This document shows positions 1 through 19,018 of a DNA stretch of 64,000 bases, in pieces. Below the pieces are notes generated by a model. It was not told where the DNA came from. It saw only the letters and a list, made by a program, of their open reading frames with translations, and did not search any database. A program made the translations under genes and the position numbers. The DNA comes from Marisa cornuarietis (lineage: Eukaryota; Mollusca; Gastropoda; Architaenioglossa; Ampullariidae): assembly GCA_004794655.1 (NCBI GenBank), contig SMMW01000617.1, forward strand, positions 13,825,501 through 13,889,500, given 5' to 3'. Within the stretch, counting starts at the first letter, position 1; each line of letters starts with the position of its first letter.

Positions 1-597
1 CTTAAGAAAGAGAGAAAGTTAGCCAAAGATGAGTGGAATGAGAGTGAACCAAAAATGAACAAATGGCAAATTTACCTTTAGATACCAAGTTATGACTGCT
101 GAGAGAGATTGATAGTTTGGTATAGTGTTGCACTTGTATTGGTTACTGCCAGCGTTTCTGAGTACTTTCGGAAATTCATTTTCTGTGACTGAAGTCACTT
201 TACAAATGACCTGTTGTCTGAATGTTTTGTGTAATTCTGTGTTCTGTTTTGTGATTAAGTGATCTGAATTTGTAAATGCCTGATCCTTTGAGATAGGGGT
301 GCTTCCTTTAATAGGCTGGACCATTACAAACCCTAATTATATAAGTATATATTTCACACATTTTAATACAAGATGTGTCAGGAAAAACTGTCTTTAATTC
401 ATTATTTTGTAAGTATTTAATGTGCTTTTTTGGTACTACTATACTAAAAACAGGAGTAATAACCATCATCAGCAGCAACACTTTTTTTGAAAAATGTAAC
501 AATACTAAATTAGATCTGATTAAAGGATGATAATCTTTTCTAAAACCCATTCTGTTGAACTGACTGTCCTATATGTCTTACTCTGTTTTTGTTGCAG
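1..597. other. Intronic sequence upstream of the first visible muskelin exon
   Basis: No exon is recognised here. The stretch is AT-rich and ends in a T-rich tract and a cag acceptor directly before the muskelin exon at 598, so it is best read as a muskelin intron. The two short open frames on the minus strand show no domain and no splice context. Confidence 0.6.
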
Positions 598-8322
<7,725 letters not shown>

Positions 8323-11000
8323 TGTCCCTTCATCAAGTGGTCTCCACTTAAACTTCTTGTTGTTTGGGGGAGAGGGGAAAGTGAGATGTATTTACTGCTT
8401 TTGTTGGGTCTAGACTTTCGAGGCTGTGCACAATGCCCTAAAACATGATGAAATTGATGAATGAACTTAAGATTGTAAATAGCCCTCAGAGACATATTGT
8501 TACCTTCTATTTTGCTTAAGAACCACACAGAGAGGTGGGGTAAACAATCAGGGCTTTTGTACACAGATATTTCAATGTTCTATTATTTTAATCTGGACAC
8601 GTGATGTCTGTGCATCATCGTCATCTTTGTTATCTCCTGCAAGCATTGATATATATAGGTGAAGCTGTGCGAGACGTTTCTTGTCCATCTGTTCTTGCCA
8701 TGGAGACGATGACCTTGTAGGACTGGTATTATTCTGTAGTGTTTTAACTGCAGACATGTTTGTTTTCTGTTCCCAAAAGGTTATTTACTAAACAACAAAA
8801 AAATTTACAGCAGTGTAGGAGTGACCTCATCTTTTTTTTTTCCCATTGGACATTTTGGTCTCCCATCCAGCAGCACATCTGGTTTTTCAGATCTTTTGCG
8901 TTCTCAACTGTGTACGACATTGGACAGATGGAAAATCTTAACCAGTCAGTTTGCTCTGATAGTCTAATTTATTTATACGTTGTATAGCTTTACCATCACA
9001 TAATTCTGATTACAAGCAAACCACCTTCAGAAGAAGACAGCTCATCTGATCTGGATTTGATGTTAAAAGCATGGATTTTTAAAGTGGAAAATCACCAGTA
9101 GAAAGTATCAACTTATTAATAGGCTGTGTAAAAGTTGGATAATTTATTTTAATTGGGGGATCTGGGGTGAGGAAGATGTTCAGTTTGGTCATTTTTGAGT
9201 AATTCCTTTTTTGATGCAGTGTCTATTTAGTCTTACACTGCACCCAAGATATTTAATAATAATAAGTATTTGTAGAGCACCTTATCCCACCTACAAAGGC
9301 AGGGTCAAGGCGCTTACATAATTTATTCACCGTCATTCAAATCATAACTACTCAGTCTTTTTCACACATACAGTGTAATACTGACTGCAGTTACAGAGCT
9401 AATGTCACATGCTGATTATAGCCAATAGCCAGACCCATGTGTATTAACTGATTCTGAGCCCTTCCTACAGTGGCCTTATAATTAATATAATCTGATGTCC
9501 TTACATTTGATATGATTGAGTAGTCACTAAAATGTCTGTGGTAAAAGACAACCTGATGTGGCAGGTCAATTTGTATTTTAGTCAGAAGAGTATGTCTTCA
9601 CCATGCTTGGAAACATTCTTAGCTTTTGATATAGTAAAACAGGAATGGATGCAAGCATTAAAAGTGCCAAGTTTTATAACCACATTTTTAGATCACCCAA
9701 ACATTTATGATATTATTGTAACTAATTTTTAACAAAAATGGAGTTACCTGTTTTGTTTTGATAAGCATTATGATCTGAGAACTTGACTTATTTTGTGTGT
9801 GTGCTGAGAAAAGTATGTTTCATGTTGTAGACTCTCAACAGGTTGAGCATGGTGTACTTTCCATGAGTAGAAGTGATATTCTGTTTCCTGGGGAGGCTTT
9901 CTAGATGTATATCAAGGACATATCTATGTAAATCATGCAGTTGGTTTTCTTATTGCACGTGTGCTGCCATGAAGAATCGTCTTGAAAATTCAGTGAATGT
10001 CTTTTTATGTATATATTTGAAGATGATTGTAATGTCCATGCCCACAGCATGTGAATTTTTGCAAGTAGGAAATTGACGGCAAAGAAAAATGTGTGTATCA
10101 AGGCAAAACTTGATGTTTGTAATTCATTAAGGCCAGAGTAAATTTGTTTCGGATGTGTTGATTGAAAGCAGTTCTGTTTGCTAACAAGCATGGCGACAAC
10201 AAAAATAGCTCTATCAGTGCTAGTGTTGCTGTATTGAAACAAATTATTCCATGCGTTCTACATTATGTCTTTCAGGGATTCTTTTGTTCATTTACTATCC
10301 ATGCAACAGTTTTAAATTTTTGTACAAATATTAGTTAAAGTATCAATGCTGGGAAGAGTTTGTAAGTCTGTAGCCCCAGTGGAACAGCAAGGTCCCAGCA
10401 GCATTTTGAGTTGTTCTTTTTTTAAAGTAAGAAAAATGTCAAAAAATTACAAAAACACTAATGTGTAGTTGGCGCCTTGTGCCATGACTAAATAATTGGC
10501 ATATGCTTGAAGGTGCAAAAGGTGAAAGTTTCTTTGAATGCATCCTTATTTCATGCATTGTAATGCTTACTTAGCCTGTCAATGGGCAGACTTTCATTTA
10601 GGTGTGCTACTTGTACAAACGCAAACTGGTAACCTCAGAGCATAGTATAATTTCCTGGTGTGAATTTTTAGGTTGTACTTCCATTTGATCAGAGAAATTG
10701 TAAGGCAGACTACCTTATTCAGGTATAAATGATGACATTAATGATTATGAGGGGTCAAGGTGCATTACAGGTGCAATGAATTCAGTGGAACTCTGCAACT
10801 GGTTACTTTGGGGGCTAAATTGTTTGTTGCCTTGGCAGAATAGTTGGTTTCATGTTAGTGTTTAGCATCTACAACATATTGATCAGATTGGACTGTTTAT
10901 CATCCTGTAAAAATTAACTTTAAAAAAATCAACTGAAAACACCCTGCTGCAAAAATTTCTTTTTTTGCATTTCTCCATCCCTACAAATCTTTAACAGCTT
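8323..11000. other. Muskelin 3' flank, likely 3' UTR plus spacer
   Basis: There is no coding exon. The stretch directly after the muskelin stop is presumably 3' UTR, but I cannot place the end: an ATTAAA at about 9658 and AATAAA at about 11036 are candidates. At 9256-9330 there is a trinucleotide-tailed repeat fragment of the type also seen near 31.6, 37.4, 39.0 and 39.6 kb. Confidence 0.45.
9256..9330. repeat. Trinucleotide-tailed dispersed repeat (probable LINE 3' end)
   Basis: Starts with (AAT)n, then a 'tatttgtagagcacctta...aaggcgctta' core. The same layout, AAT or GAT units followed by a 'ttatatagcgc...gcgctt' core, occurs at 31595, 37404, 38988 and 39641. At 37404 it is continuous with a LINE reverse transcriptase remnant on the minus strand. 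Confidence 0.55.
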
Positions 11001-11263
11001 GGGGCTAATTGCACAACCCACTTCTAAACCTTAAAATAAATATAAAGAAGAAAATATATAAATATAAAATGAAAAGGATTTTTTTTTAATCACATCCGGG
11101 TTGCTTAAGTTGGGTACCTAGGCATTTTAGCAGTGCTTTTAATGCAGCTTTCCAGGTTTTTTTGTTGCTTAAAAACATGCAATGTCTCAAGTACTTAATT
11201 TATATTAATGGCAAAAGAAAAAAAATCGTGTTTAAATTTAGAAATGTCTTGTGCAACTGGCCC
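11001..11263. mobile_element. MITE-like inverted-repeat element between muskelin and LSM3
   Basis: The left end (GGGGCTAATTGCACAACCCA then cttctaaaccttaaa) matches the reverse complement of the right end (tttaaatttagaaatgtctt then gtgcaactggccc) over about 33 bp with a few mismatches. The interior is AT-rich and non-coding. A related half-copy ending gtgcaatcggccc lies at about 46738-46808. Confidence 0.6.
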
Positions 11264-11929
11264 ATTACACTATTCATTGCAAAGTTTGAGACGATGAACA
11301 GAAGGCTGCTCAGCAATTAGCCAAAGGTCATCCGAATGGAGTATGTAACTACCCATTCCAAATTTAACAATAAAATGACATGAATTCTAGGTTCATTCTG
11401 GTGACAAATTTCATACAGACATAACCTTATTCATTAGCAAATTCATGCGATTTATGTGGAAATGTTCAATCCAAAAACATGATACAAATTCTTTTTGCAC
11501 TATAAATAATAGGTAAGACAGAACTTTGCTGTAATTAATGAAATCCTTAGGACTTGAAAAAAATGTCATTACCTTAGTTTAAAACCAATCTAGATAAAAT
11601 ATGAAAACTAATAAATGACTGCAAGCAATTTTTTACCCCTATAGGTAAAGCACATTTCTTTTTCAATGATCAAACACTGGCCTACACCAAAAAACTAAAA
11701 CTGGGCAATGAGGAAAGTTACAATGTACATTAAGAGCATGAAATGCTTTATAATCAAAGATGAAAGAACAATGCCAAAATGAATATTAAAAAAAAAATCA
11801 GCAGAACTGTCACTGTTTCACATTCAATAGCATATTAATACCATGGGACAAAGCATGACAGTCATGAGAGTGATGCCATAGTCATTGAACACTTTTGAAA
11901 CTGGATAATGATCTGATAGATGCCATGGA

Positions 11930-13265
11930 TTATGATGCTGTTCTCATGGGTGGTGAAACAAGAATAACTCCATCTCCACGCACAAACAACATAGGGATGT
12001 TTCTTTTTGTCGACTGAAAATAGAAATTGACAATTTTCCTTTGAAACACACAAATAACTTAAATCGTCCACATCACCAAATGGCATGGGATTTGTAGTAC
12101 GGACCAGCGTTACTGTCAGAGATAACTTCATTTTGCTCCAGACTCTGAACTAAATGAAGAGTTATAGCATTTATCTCAGCCTCCCGTTTTCCTAACTGCT
12201 GCTGTTGCCATCCCAGTTATTACTGCAAGTGTCTATATGATCATACAAAATATTCTTTCTGGATAACAGTATTTTATATTAGCATAAAATCAATGTTGTA
12301 ACAGGAACTGAAGGTTTCTCTCCATGACTGGTTGCCAGAGCAGGAATCCTTTTATATTCTGACGACCTTTTGTATACAATAACATAGTAATTGTACACAG
12401 TGAAGAAAAAAAGGGTTAAATGTCAGCAATAATTCAAGATTTAAGCAAAACCCATCACACAATCCATCCCAACATAAAGAAAAGGAAACAAGCAAGCAGA
12501 CAAAGACTTACTTTGTAGATTTCTTCATAAGTCTCCTCATCAATCTCAACTGTAGTGACTGTCTCTTCCACATCTCCAAGAACCATGTTCAGATGTTGAT
12601 CATATGCCTACAGAGAGACAATAGGCCATACAGAAATAGTGACTGCATAAATTACCAATAATGACTGAAAATATTCAATACAGGCATTATCTCACCCTCA
12701 TCTCTGGCAACTAATCCCTTGTCACCCAAATTATTAAATTTTGCATGGGCCGCCATTTTCTGCAAGACAGCAAGACACGCTTCAGGGACATCTTCACAGA
12801 CATCAGTAGCCTTTAACTCAATGATTCATAGTGATGTTTAGTTACTGCTTGTCTTCGAAAGCTTAAGATAAAAATTACAGTGTCGTATTTAAGCATAAAG
12901 ATAACCAACTCGTTGTCTTACGTGCAGTCTCCCTTTCAATTCTCTGTCATTTCTCATCTTCACATAAATGCGCTCATCAAGGCTGAGGCGTATCAGATCC
13001 AGCGGCTCCTCTACAGTTTGCGCCGGAACAGCCTGCAAATAATAGACCGCTTTAAAAAATACTAAGTACATGTACTACCAATTTTCACTTCAGCACAATT
13101 TATTTGCAAAGTGCAAACAATAACCGCTATCTAACGGCATTACATATCACCACATTACGCTATTAAATTTTATATTCGTATGACATTTTGTGAAGGAAAT
13201 ATAAAGAAACTATAAGGAGAAACGAATGCCTCCAACCTCACCTGGTCCGCATCGCCGTCCGCCAT
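11930..13265 (-). CDS. LSM3: U6 snRNA-associated Sm-like protein LSm3
   Basis: LSm3 is a subunit of the heptameric LSm rings that bind U6 snRNA 3' ends in the nucleus (LSm2-8) and deadenylated mRNA in the cytoplasm (LSm1-7). There are four exons on the minus strand: 13242-13265 (MADGDADQ), 12922-13032, 12512-12607 and 11930-12013, each with canonical splice sites, giving 104 aa, close to the usual 102 or so. The Sm1 motif is carried by [19 protein letters not shown] and the Sm2 motif by [18 protein letters not shown]. The start is the only ATG directly upstream of the frame. It is convergent with muskelin, about 3.6 kb tail to tail. Nothing looks broken. Confidence 0.97.
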
Positions 13266-13623
13266 AGTTGTTTTTTGTGTAGAGTCATAGGATTTATTTT
13301 ACGTTTATCTGGAATGAAAACCAAACAAATAAATTATTTAAAAAAAATAGTATAGATAAGTTAGATTAGTCCTAAGTGCAATATTCCCGTAAAGGTTTGC
13401 TAAACTAAATAGTTTATCACAGTTTTATTATTTCGACAGTGATCGCATTGGCTTGATAAGTATTAGTTTATGAGGAAGCCAACATCTTTTTAAGATTTTA
13501 CATAATAGTGCTGCAAAACTACAATTAATTGAGATTATTAATGCAAGCTAAATCGTTATTGAAACTACGAAACTAACGTAACGTGCGATATACTACGCTA
13601 TCCATTGTTGATAATACAGTATA

Positions 13624-14138
13624 CAGGTAGTCCTCGACTTACGACGTTGATCCGTGCTTACGCGGCGTCGTAAACCGAATTTCGACGTAAGTCGGATCAT
13701 ACGTTCATACAGTACTGTACCATAATAACAGTACTGCAAACACGTAGCCTATCCAAACGCCTATCCTAACACAGTACCCTACATATAATTATAAATAAAC
13801 ATAAGTACAGTAAAATATTGTCAGTACGGTACGTTTAATAATGAAATACTGTATTGTAAGTGCTGTAAGTGCTGGCCTTGCTTTTCTTTGATGTACTGTT
13901 ATCAGATGAGTCTACCTTTCGTTTGGGAGCCATAATGAAGGGTGTTATGGCGTGCAGGAGACTCGTTTTCTTCGTGTAACCGGGTACAGGACTCTATGAC
14001 TTCCGCCACGCGTGGAATGAGGCGTACGTACAGTTCGACTTACGATGCTAAACCTCGTAAGTCGGAATGAGCGTCGTATAAAGCGTCGTAACCACGAAAC
14101 GACGTAACTCGAGACCGTCGTAACCCGAGGACTACCTG
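13624..14138 (-). mobile_element. Tigger/pogo deletion derivative with a transposase 5' end
   Basis: The terminal inverted repeats CAGGTAGTCCTCGACTTACG and its near-complement ending CCCGAGGACTACCTG are flanked by TA duplications (13622-13623 and 14139-14140). These are the marks of pogo-group Tc1/mariner elements. On the minus strand from 13933 a short frame reads MAPKRKVDSSDNSTSKKSKA, like the basic N-terminus of Tigger transposases, and then stops. The rest of the transposase is deleted, so the copy is non-autonomous. It lies just upstream of LSM3. Confidence 0.85.
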
Positions 14139-14245
14139 TATATCATTGAAAGTACACAGTAATGATCTTGGAAAAGCACCACAAGAGCTTGCAAACCTAC
14201 TATATCTATTGTTAGAAAAAAAAACACGTCATTCACTCACAACCA

Positions 14246-15090
14246 AAGACTGGACAGACACTCAACGATGATGAAACGGAAGCCCTCGAGAAGAAGGATC
14301 TATCTTCACTCGTTTGTCCGCCGAATCACATCAAGGTTGGGGGAACCAACATCACCTTTGCGTCATCCGTCAGGAATCTGGGATTTATTGTCGCTGCAGA
14401 TATGACTCTTGATAAACAAATTACAGATGTCTGTCAGTCTGCCTATTATGAGCTACGTAAGATCAGCGCCATCCGTCATAGTCTCTCTACCGGCGCTTCC
14501 AACACTTGTCTGTGTGTTTGATCTTTCGCGGATGATTACTGCAACTGCTTGCTTGCAGGCTGCCCTGAATACCTTCTTCATAAACTTCAGAAAGTACAGA
14601 ACTCCGCTGCACGTCTAGTGCTTATAGAGCAAGGAAACGAGACCATGTCACTCCTCTCCTTATATATAGTTTTCTGCACTGGCTACCCGTCCGTTCTCGC
14701 ATCCAGTACAAACTGTGCTCTGTTTTAATTTCGTTGCTGGCTCCTACCCTGACTATTTCACTGAACTTCTATTCCCTTTCGTCCCAGGTAGACAACTTAT
14801 AAGGTCTTCGTCTGACGACCATATCTCCTATTTCTGTCACCAGAACAACATATATGGTCACATGATTTTTAGTTACTGTACAGCAAAACAATGGAGCTCG
14901 CTTCCTTTAATTTCCATAATGTCACCTACCCACAACTGAATCCTTTAAACTGAAAACACACCTCTTCCTTATGCATTACTCCTAACAACAATCCACACAA
15001 TCCTTTTTCACACCCTTCCCTCCTTTTCCTCTTACGAACATACTCGTTACGAGTGTGAGTATGCACAATTTTGGGTTTAGTTAATTATTA
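14246..15090 (+). pseudogene. CR1/L2-type LINE reverse transcriptase fragment (3' part, broken)
   Basis: Translation across several frames gives the C-terminal end of a non-LTR reverse transcriptase: SSVRNLGFIVAADMTLDKQI, ELRKISAIRHSLST, DYCNCLLAGCPEYLLHKLQK and a HWLPV motif further on. The frames are interrupted by shifts and stops, and the catalytic (F/Y)xDD region is absent. It ends in an AT-rich tail with ttattatta at about 15085. It is an old 5'-truncated insertion. Confidence 0.8.
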
Positions 15091-18000
15091 TTAAAACACA
15101 TGCATAGATACAGATACTGTTTTCACGTCTGTCTCGCAAAGACACGTTATGCATACTGAGGGAAACGCATCGTGAAAACACACACACACACACACAGAAA
15201 CGCGCGCAGATCTTATAGGCAGATGATAAAACGTGGAACATTCTTGCTAAATTTTAAGTTACCTGTGGTTTTAACCGCCTATATGGTTGCAGTAATATTT
15301 TAACTTCATTGAATGCTACAAGCATGGCCATCACGTAGCGCAAAACAAGTCGCATCCTCAATTAAAAGAGCTCAGATTTCATGGTTAATGTGATGACTTT
15401 GGCACCCACCACTATCTCGCCACGATGGCGAGGTAGGTTGGTAAAGAATGCCCGCTTACTCTTGCACATTGATTGGCCATTGACATCATTGTAAAAAGGA
15501 AAGAATAGCATGAATGACACATCTAATGGACTGCGGAAATATGTTAGCTACCCTATGTTGCGGTTATCGTGACGAATTAGCAAGAGTGCCCAAGATCCCT
15601 ATGAAATTTATTAAATCGCTTCCGCAAAGTTTTCAAGGGATCAGTTGAGATATTTGCTCAAAATTTTTCTGCTGGGCGTAACTCGCGTCGAGCTACATCA
15701 AAGTGCTCTCTGGTGGCTTCGTTGTCGAGGGAAACCGCTAAGAGTTACCAATCTTCTCGATCAAGTAAATCGTTTTACTACGATTTAAAGCGCTCGTGTA
15801 AATTAGGAGATAGGGAATTTCCTCACGAGTCCTTGAAATATTTTAATGTGGGTCACGAAATAAACATTTTCTTATCAGACTGCAGAAACCAATATAATAA
15901 ATCATTTGTCCAGAAAATGACGTTTTGTTTGCACTTTGTCGCTTAAATTCGTTACTGCAGTCACGTGCAACTGCACATACCTGCGCTTACCATATTTCGA
16001 AAGAGGAGCTAACGTGCCCTAAAATGACATCGGTTTTCGACTTGACTAGAAAATGCAGTCTCGTTGGAGAATATAAATCGGGAGGAGACAAAAAGTTCTT
16101 AATATTTATGCTAGGAAGGTCACGGTTTTACATTTACAAAGCATGCTTTGTGCCCATTTCATCATGGTCTGCTTTATCACCTGCAGCTGCCCAAAGTCAC
16201 TGCAAGTATTGCCTCACTTTTTTTGTTGTCCATTCCAAGCAGGTAGATCAAGATTTCTGCAATTTCCTTCCTTGTATCATTAGTTTTTGTTGACGCCTGT
16301 TACACCTATAACGAATATATAATTCTCTCTCCCCCTCTCACTTAAGTGTTTCCAATCGTTGGGTGGATACGAGTTGCAGCAAATTTGGTGTAGGCGCGTC
16401 AGCCGGGCCTATCAATATTTAACTTGCCGTTCTGTTAGCAAACAAATATAAATATTATTTTTTTCAGTACTTGCAGCCTTGACCAGTTTGGGGGAATCAG
16501 TTGTACTGTGGCTCTGACAAAGAGGTCTTACACCATACCAAGATTTTGTATTATCTAAGCGACATAGAACATGATTTATTAAAGCCTACAAGTTTTGTTG
16601 CAAACTTTTGAGTGGTTGAGTTTGGGAACTATCCCCAAGTGATAAGTATGAGGAGCAATAAGTCTTCTCGATTCCAATGTACAGTAGACATAGTGAAATA
16701 ATAAGCTTACCCAGACTTGGTAGAAGGAAAACTTAGTCTTCACACTCCAGATAAAAATAGCTGACTGAAGTTGTCGACGTTAAAAAGACGCCTTCTTCAA
16801 CTACAAGCTGACTCTCCGAGGACAGTATCACTGTCGAGTATCTTATTTATAAATATGATGCTCTCTTTCAATGGCACGCTTATGAACAAGGCTGTCGTCT
16901 TAAAGAGATGGTATTGAGACAGCTTGGCGACGAGGTCAGCGCTGTTCCCAGTGCGATCTTCCGTCTTTACCACAAAAGACTTACCCAGATTTCAAGAGGA
17001 ACCTTGAATTAAAGGGGAGTTAGCTAACTTTACATCACATTCCCTTCACACACACACACACACACAGCACACACTCACAGCTGTAAATAAGCGAATTAAG
17101 GATATACCTGAAAGCAAAATAAATTCACTGAGAAACATCTGAGTGGACTATCACAGCAGACGACCTGAAAAATCTTTTGATCTTTATTATCTTTTACTGT
17201 CTACGTTGATGCTGTCAATATCTCCAGGAATATCTTCAGTTAAAAAAAACCAAAACAATTAAACAAAAAAAACCCCGCAATTATAACATTTGGTCTTTTG
17301 CAAGACTGTAACAACTTCAATAATATCAATAACAATAATAATGCACTTTACAAACTCGTGCTTTTTGATGATCTCAATGTTTATTTTCGTACATAAGGAA
17401 TTAATGAATATTCAGATATAAACCCCGATCAAACTTAACAATAATATCTAAAGTGTAGACTTTCTTAACAAATTTCTATTGCCTTTCAGTTAGAAGAAAG
17501 CAGATGTCGGCACGGTTTCTCGTCCTGACCATTCTTACTGGCGCACCAATCGTTTCAGCTAATCGATAAGGAAAACGGGCTTTACGAGGGATCGAATTGC
17601 TTCTCCAAGAGAGATAAAGTCTGATAAACCATGTTTCTCACACACACATAAAGCAGCTTCTTCTGGCTTGTAAAAACTGCTCCAGAAGGGGCTTTTCCAG
17701 CAGACCTTTTAACGTCTTGCTTTAGCAATTTTGATTCTTCAAGAAAAAAACATTTGGACAACCAGGACTGGTCTTGCATTCATCAAATTGTGAATATGAA
17801 ATTATGCATACATATATACAACAAACTGACATCAAGAATCGATTTAAAATGGCCTCGAAGGGCAAAGCCAAATGCACAAAAAGGAAAAAAATGCATTAGA
17901 AAACTAGTTCTAAATGCGGTACTATACATATTAGGGTAGGTAAACTACATGAAATTCATTGTTATTATTCTTCCTATATAATTAAAAGTCAGAGAAAATA

Positions 18001-18853
18001 TGCTTAATATAAATAAATATTTTAAAATGTTGTGCTTTTAAGGTTGCAGGATTTTTCAAAGGCGTCGAATCTTTCTCACAAACCCATTTTCTGTGGCACT
18101 ACACGACCTTCAAGATTCCACAGCACGACCACTGGTGAAAGTGTCACAAGTGCTCGGATACTTGAGTCTGCCTTCTAGTGATGAAAGGCATACTTTAAAA
18201 CATCGTTACAGGTAGGTAGGACCAAAACCCCTTTTTCTTGTATACTGAATAGATGAAAAATTGTGTAAAAGAATAGAAAATAACACCCCTTTCACTATAG
18301 GTGAAACAAATAATTGAATCGAGTGATGGTTTCTGGACATAGCTCTGTTAATCTAATTCCAGACCAGGCAAACTTAAAAAGTAAGCCTGATTATAAAATA
18401 TTCGGGTATACAGAAAATACCTCACAATACTTCACTGTATAAAGTAAAAAGGGTATTTAATATTCCTTAGCTTTAACATTTCGCGATTAATTCACGGAAG
18501 ACAAGGTTTAAATCTGAGATGCAGTGTAGGATACGCACCGCCAAATAATTGCCTCACAAAATGGCTACCAGCTTTCGCGACTTTCCTGTAGAAACTGCGA
18601 TAACAGATAGGAAACTAGCAACGCGCCGATGGTTGCTTTAGTCTTTGATCTGGCAAGAACTCCGGCTTTAAAGTATCCAGACTGGGTTGCATTTAAAAAT
18701 AATACAATTTAAAATATATTTAAAAATAAAAAAATCAATTAACTTTGTTAGCGGGGGCCATGAGAGTATTTTACGTATGGAAATCGATTCGAACAATCGC
18801 GAGACCCAGCCAAGACAGGAATGTATGACGAACTCGACGAGAAAGGGATAGAG
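15091..18853. other. Gene-poor spacer
   Basis: No exon, RNA gene or complete element is recognised. There are short CA runs (about 15180 and 17047) and short frames of 77 and 122 codons near 15.7-16.3 kb with no domain, signal peptide or splice context. This may hold distal regulatory or untranslated sequence, but nothing in it shows this. Confidence 0.4.
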
Positions 18854-19010
18854 CCGCGGTTCTCAACCTGGGGGGCGCGAGCTGCTGAAAAGGGGGCCGC
18901 AAAGGCGGTCATTTTCTCATATCTCATATAGGTATTAGTGGCTAAGGGAAGGCGCGCGGACGTACCTTTATTCGTCGGGGGCGTCACAAGTAAAAGGTTG
19001 AGAAACGCTG
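18854..19010. mobile_element. hAT-type MITE with 8-bp target duplication
   Basis: A 157-bp element starts CCGCGGTTCTCAACCTGGGG and ends AAAAGGTTGAGAAACGCTG, the inverted-repeat type typical of hAT (Charlie-like) elements. It is flanked by a perfect 8-bp duplication GGATAGAG at 18846-18853 and 19011-19018. The interior is non-coding. Confidence 0.88.
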
Positions 19011-19018
19011 GGATAGAG

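Noticed and set aside
15713..16293. Two overlapping frames (77 and 122 codons) between LSM3 and the pleckstrin-like gene
   Set aside because: No domain, signal peptide, codon bias or splice signals support them, and random frames of this size are expected here.
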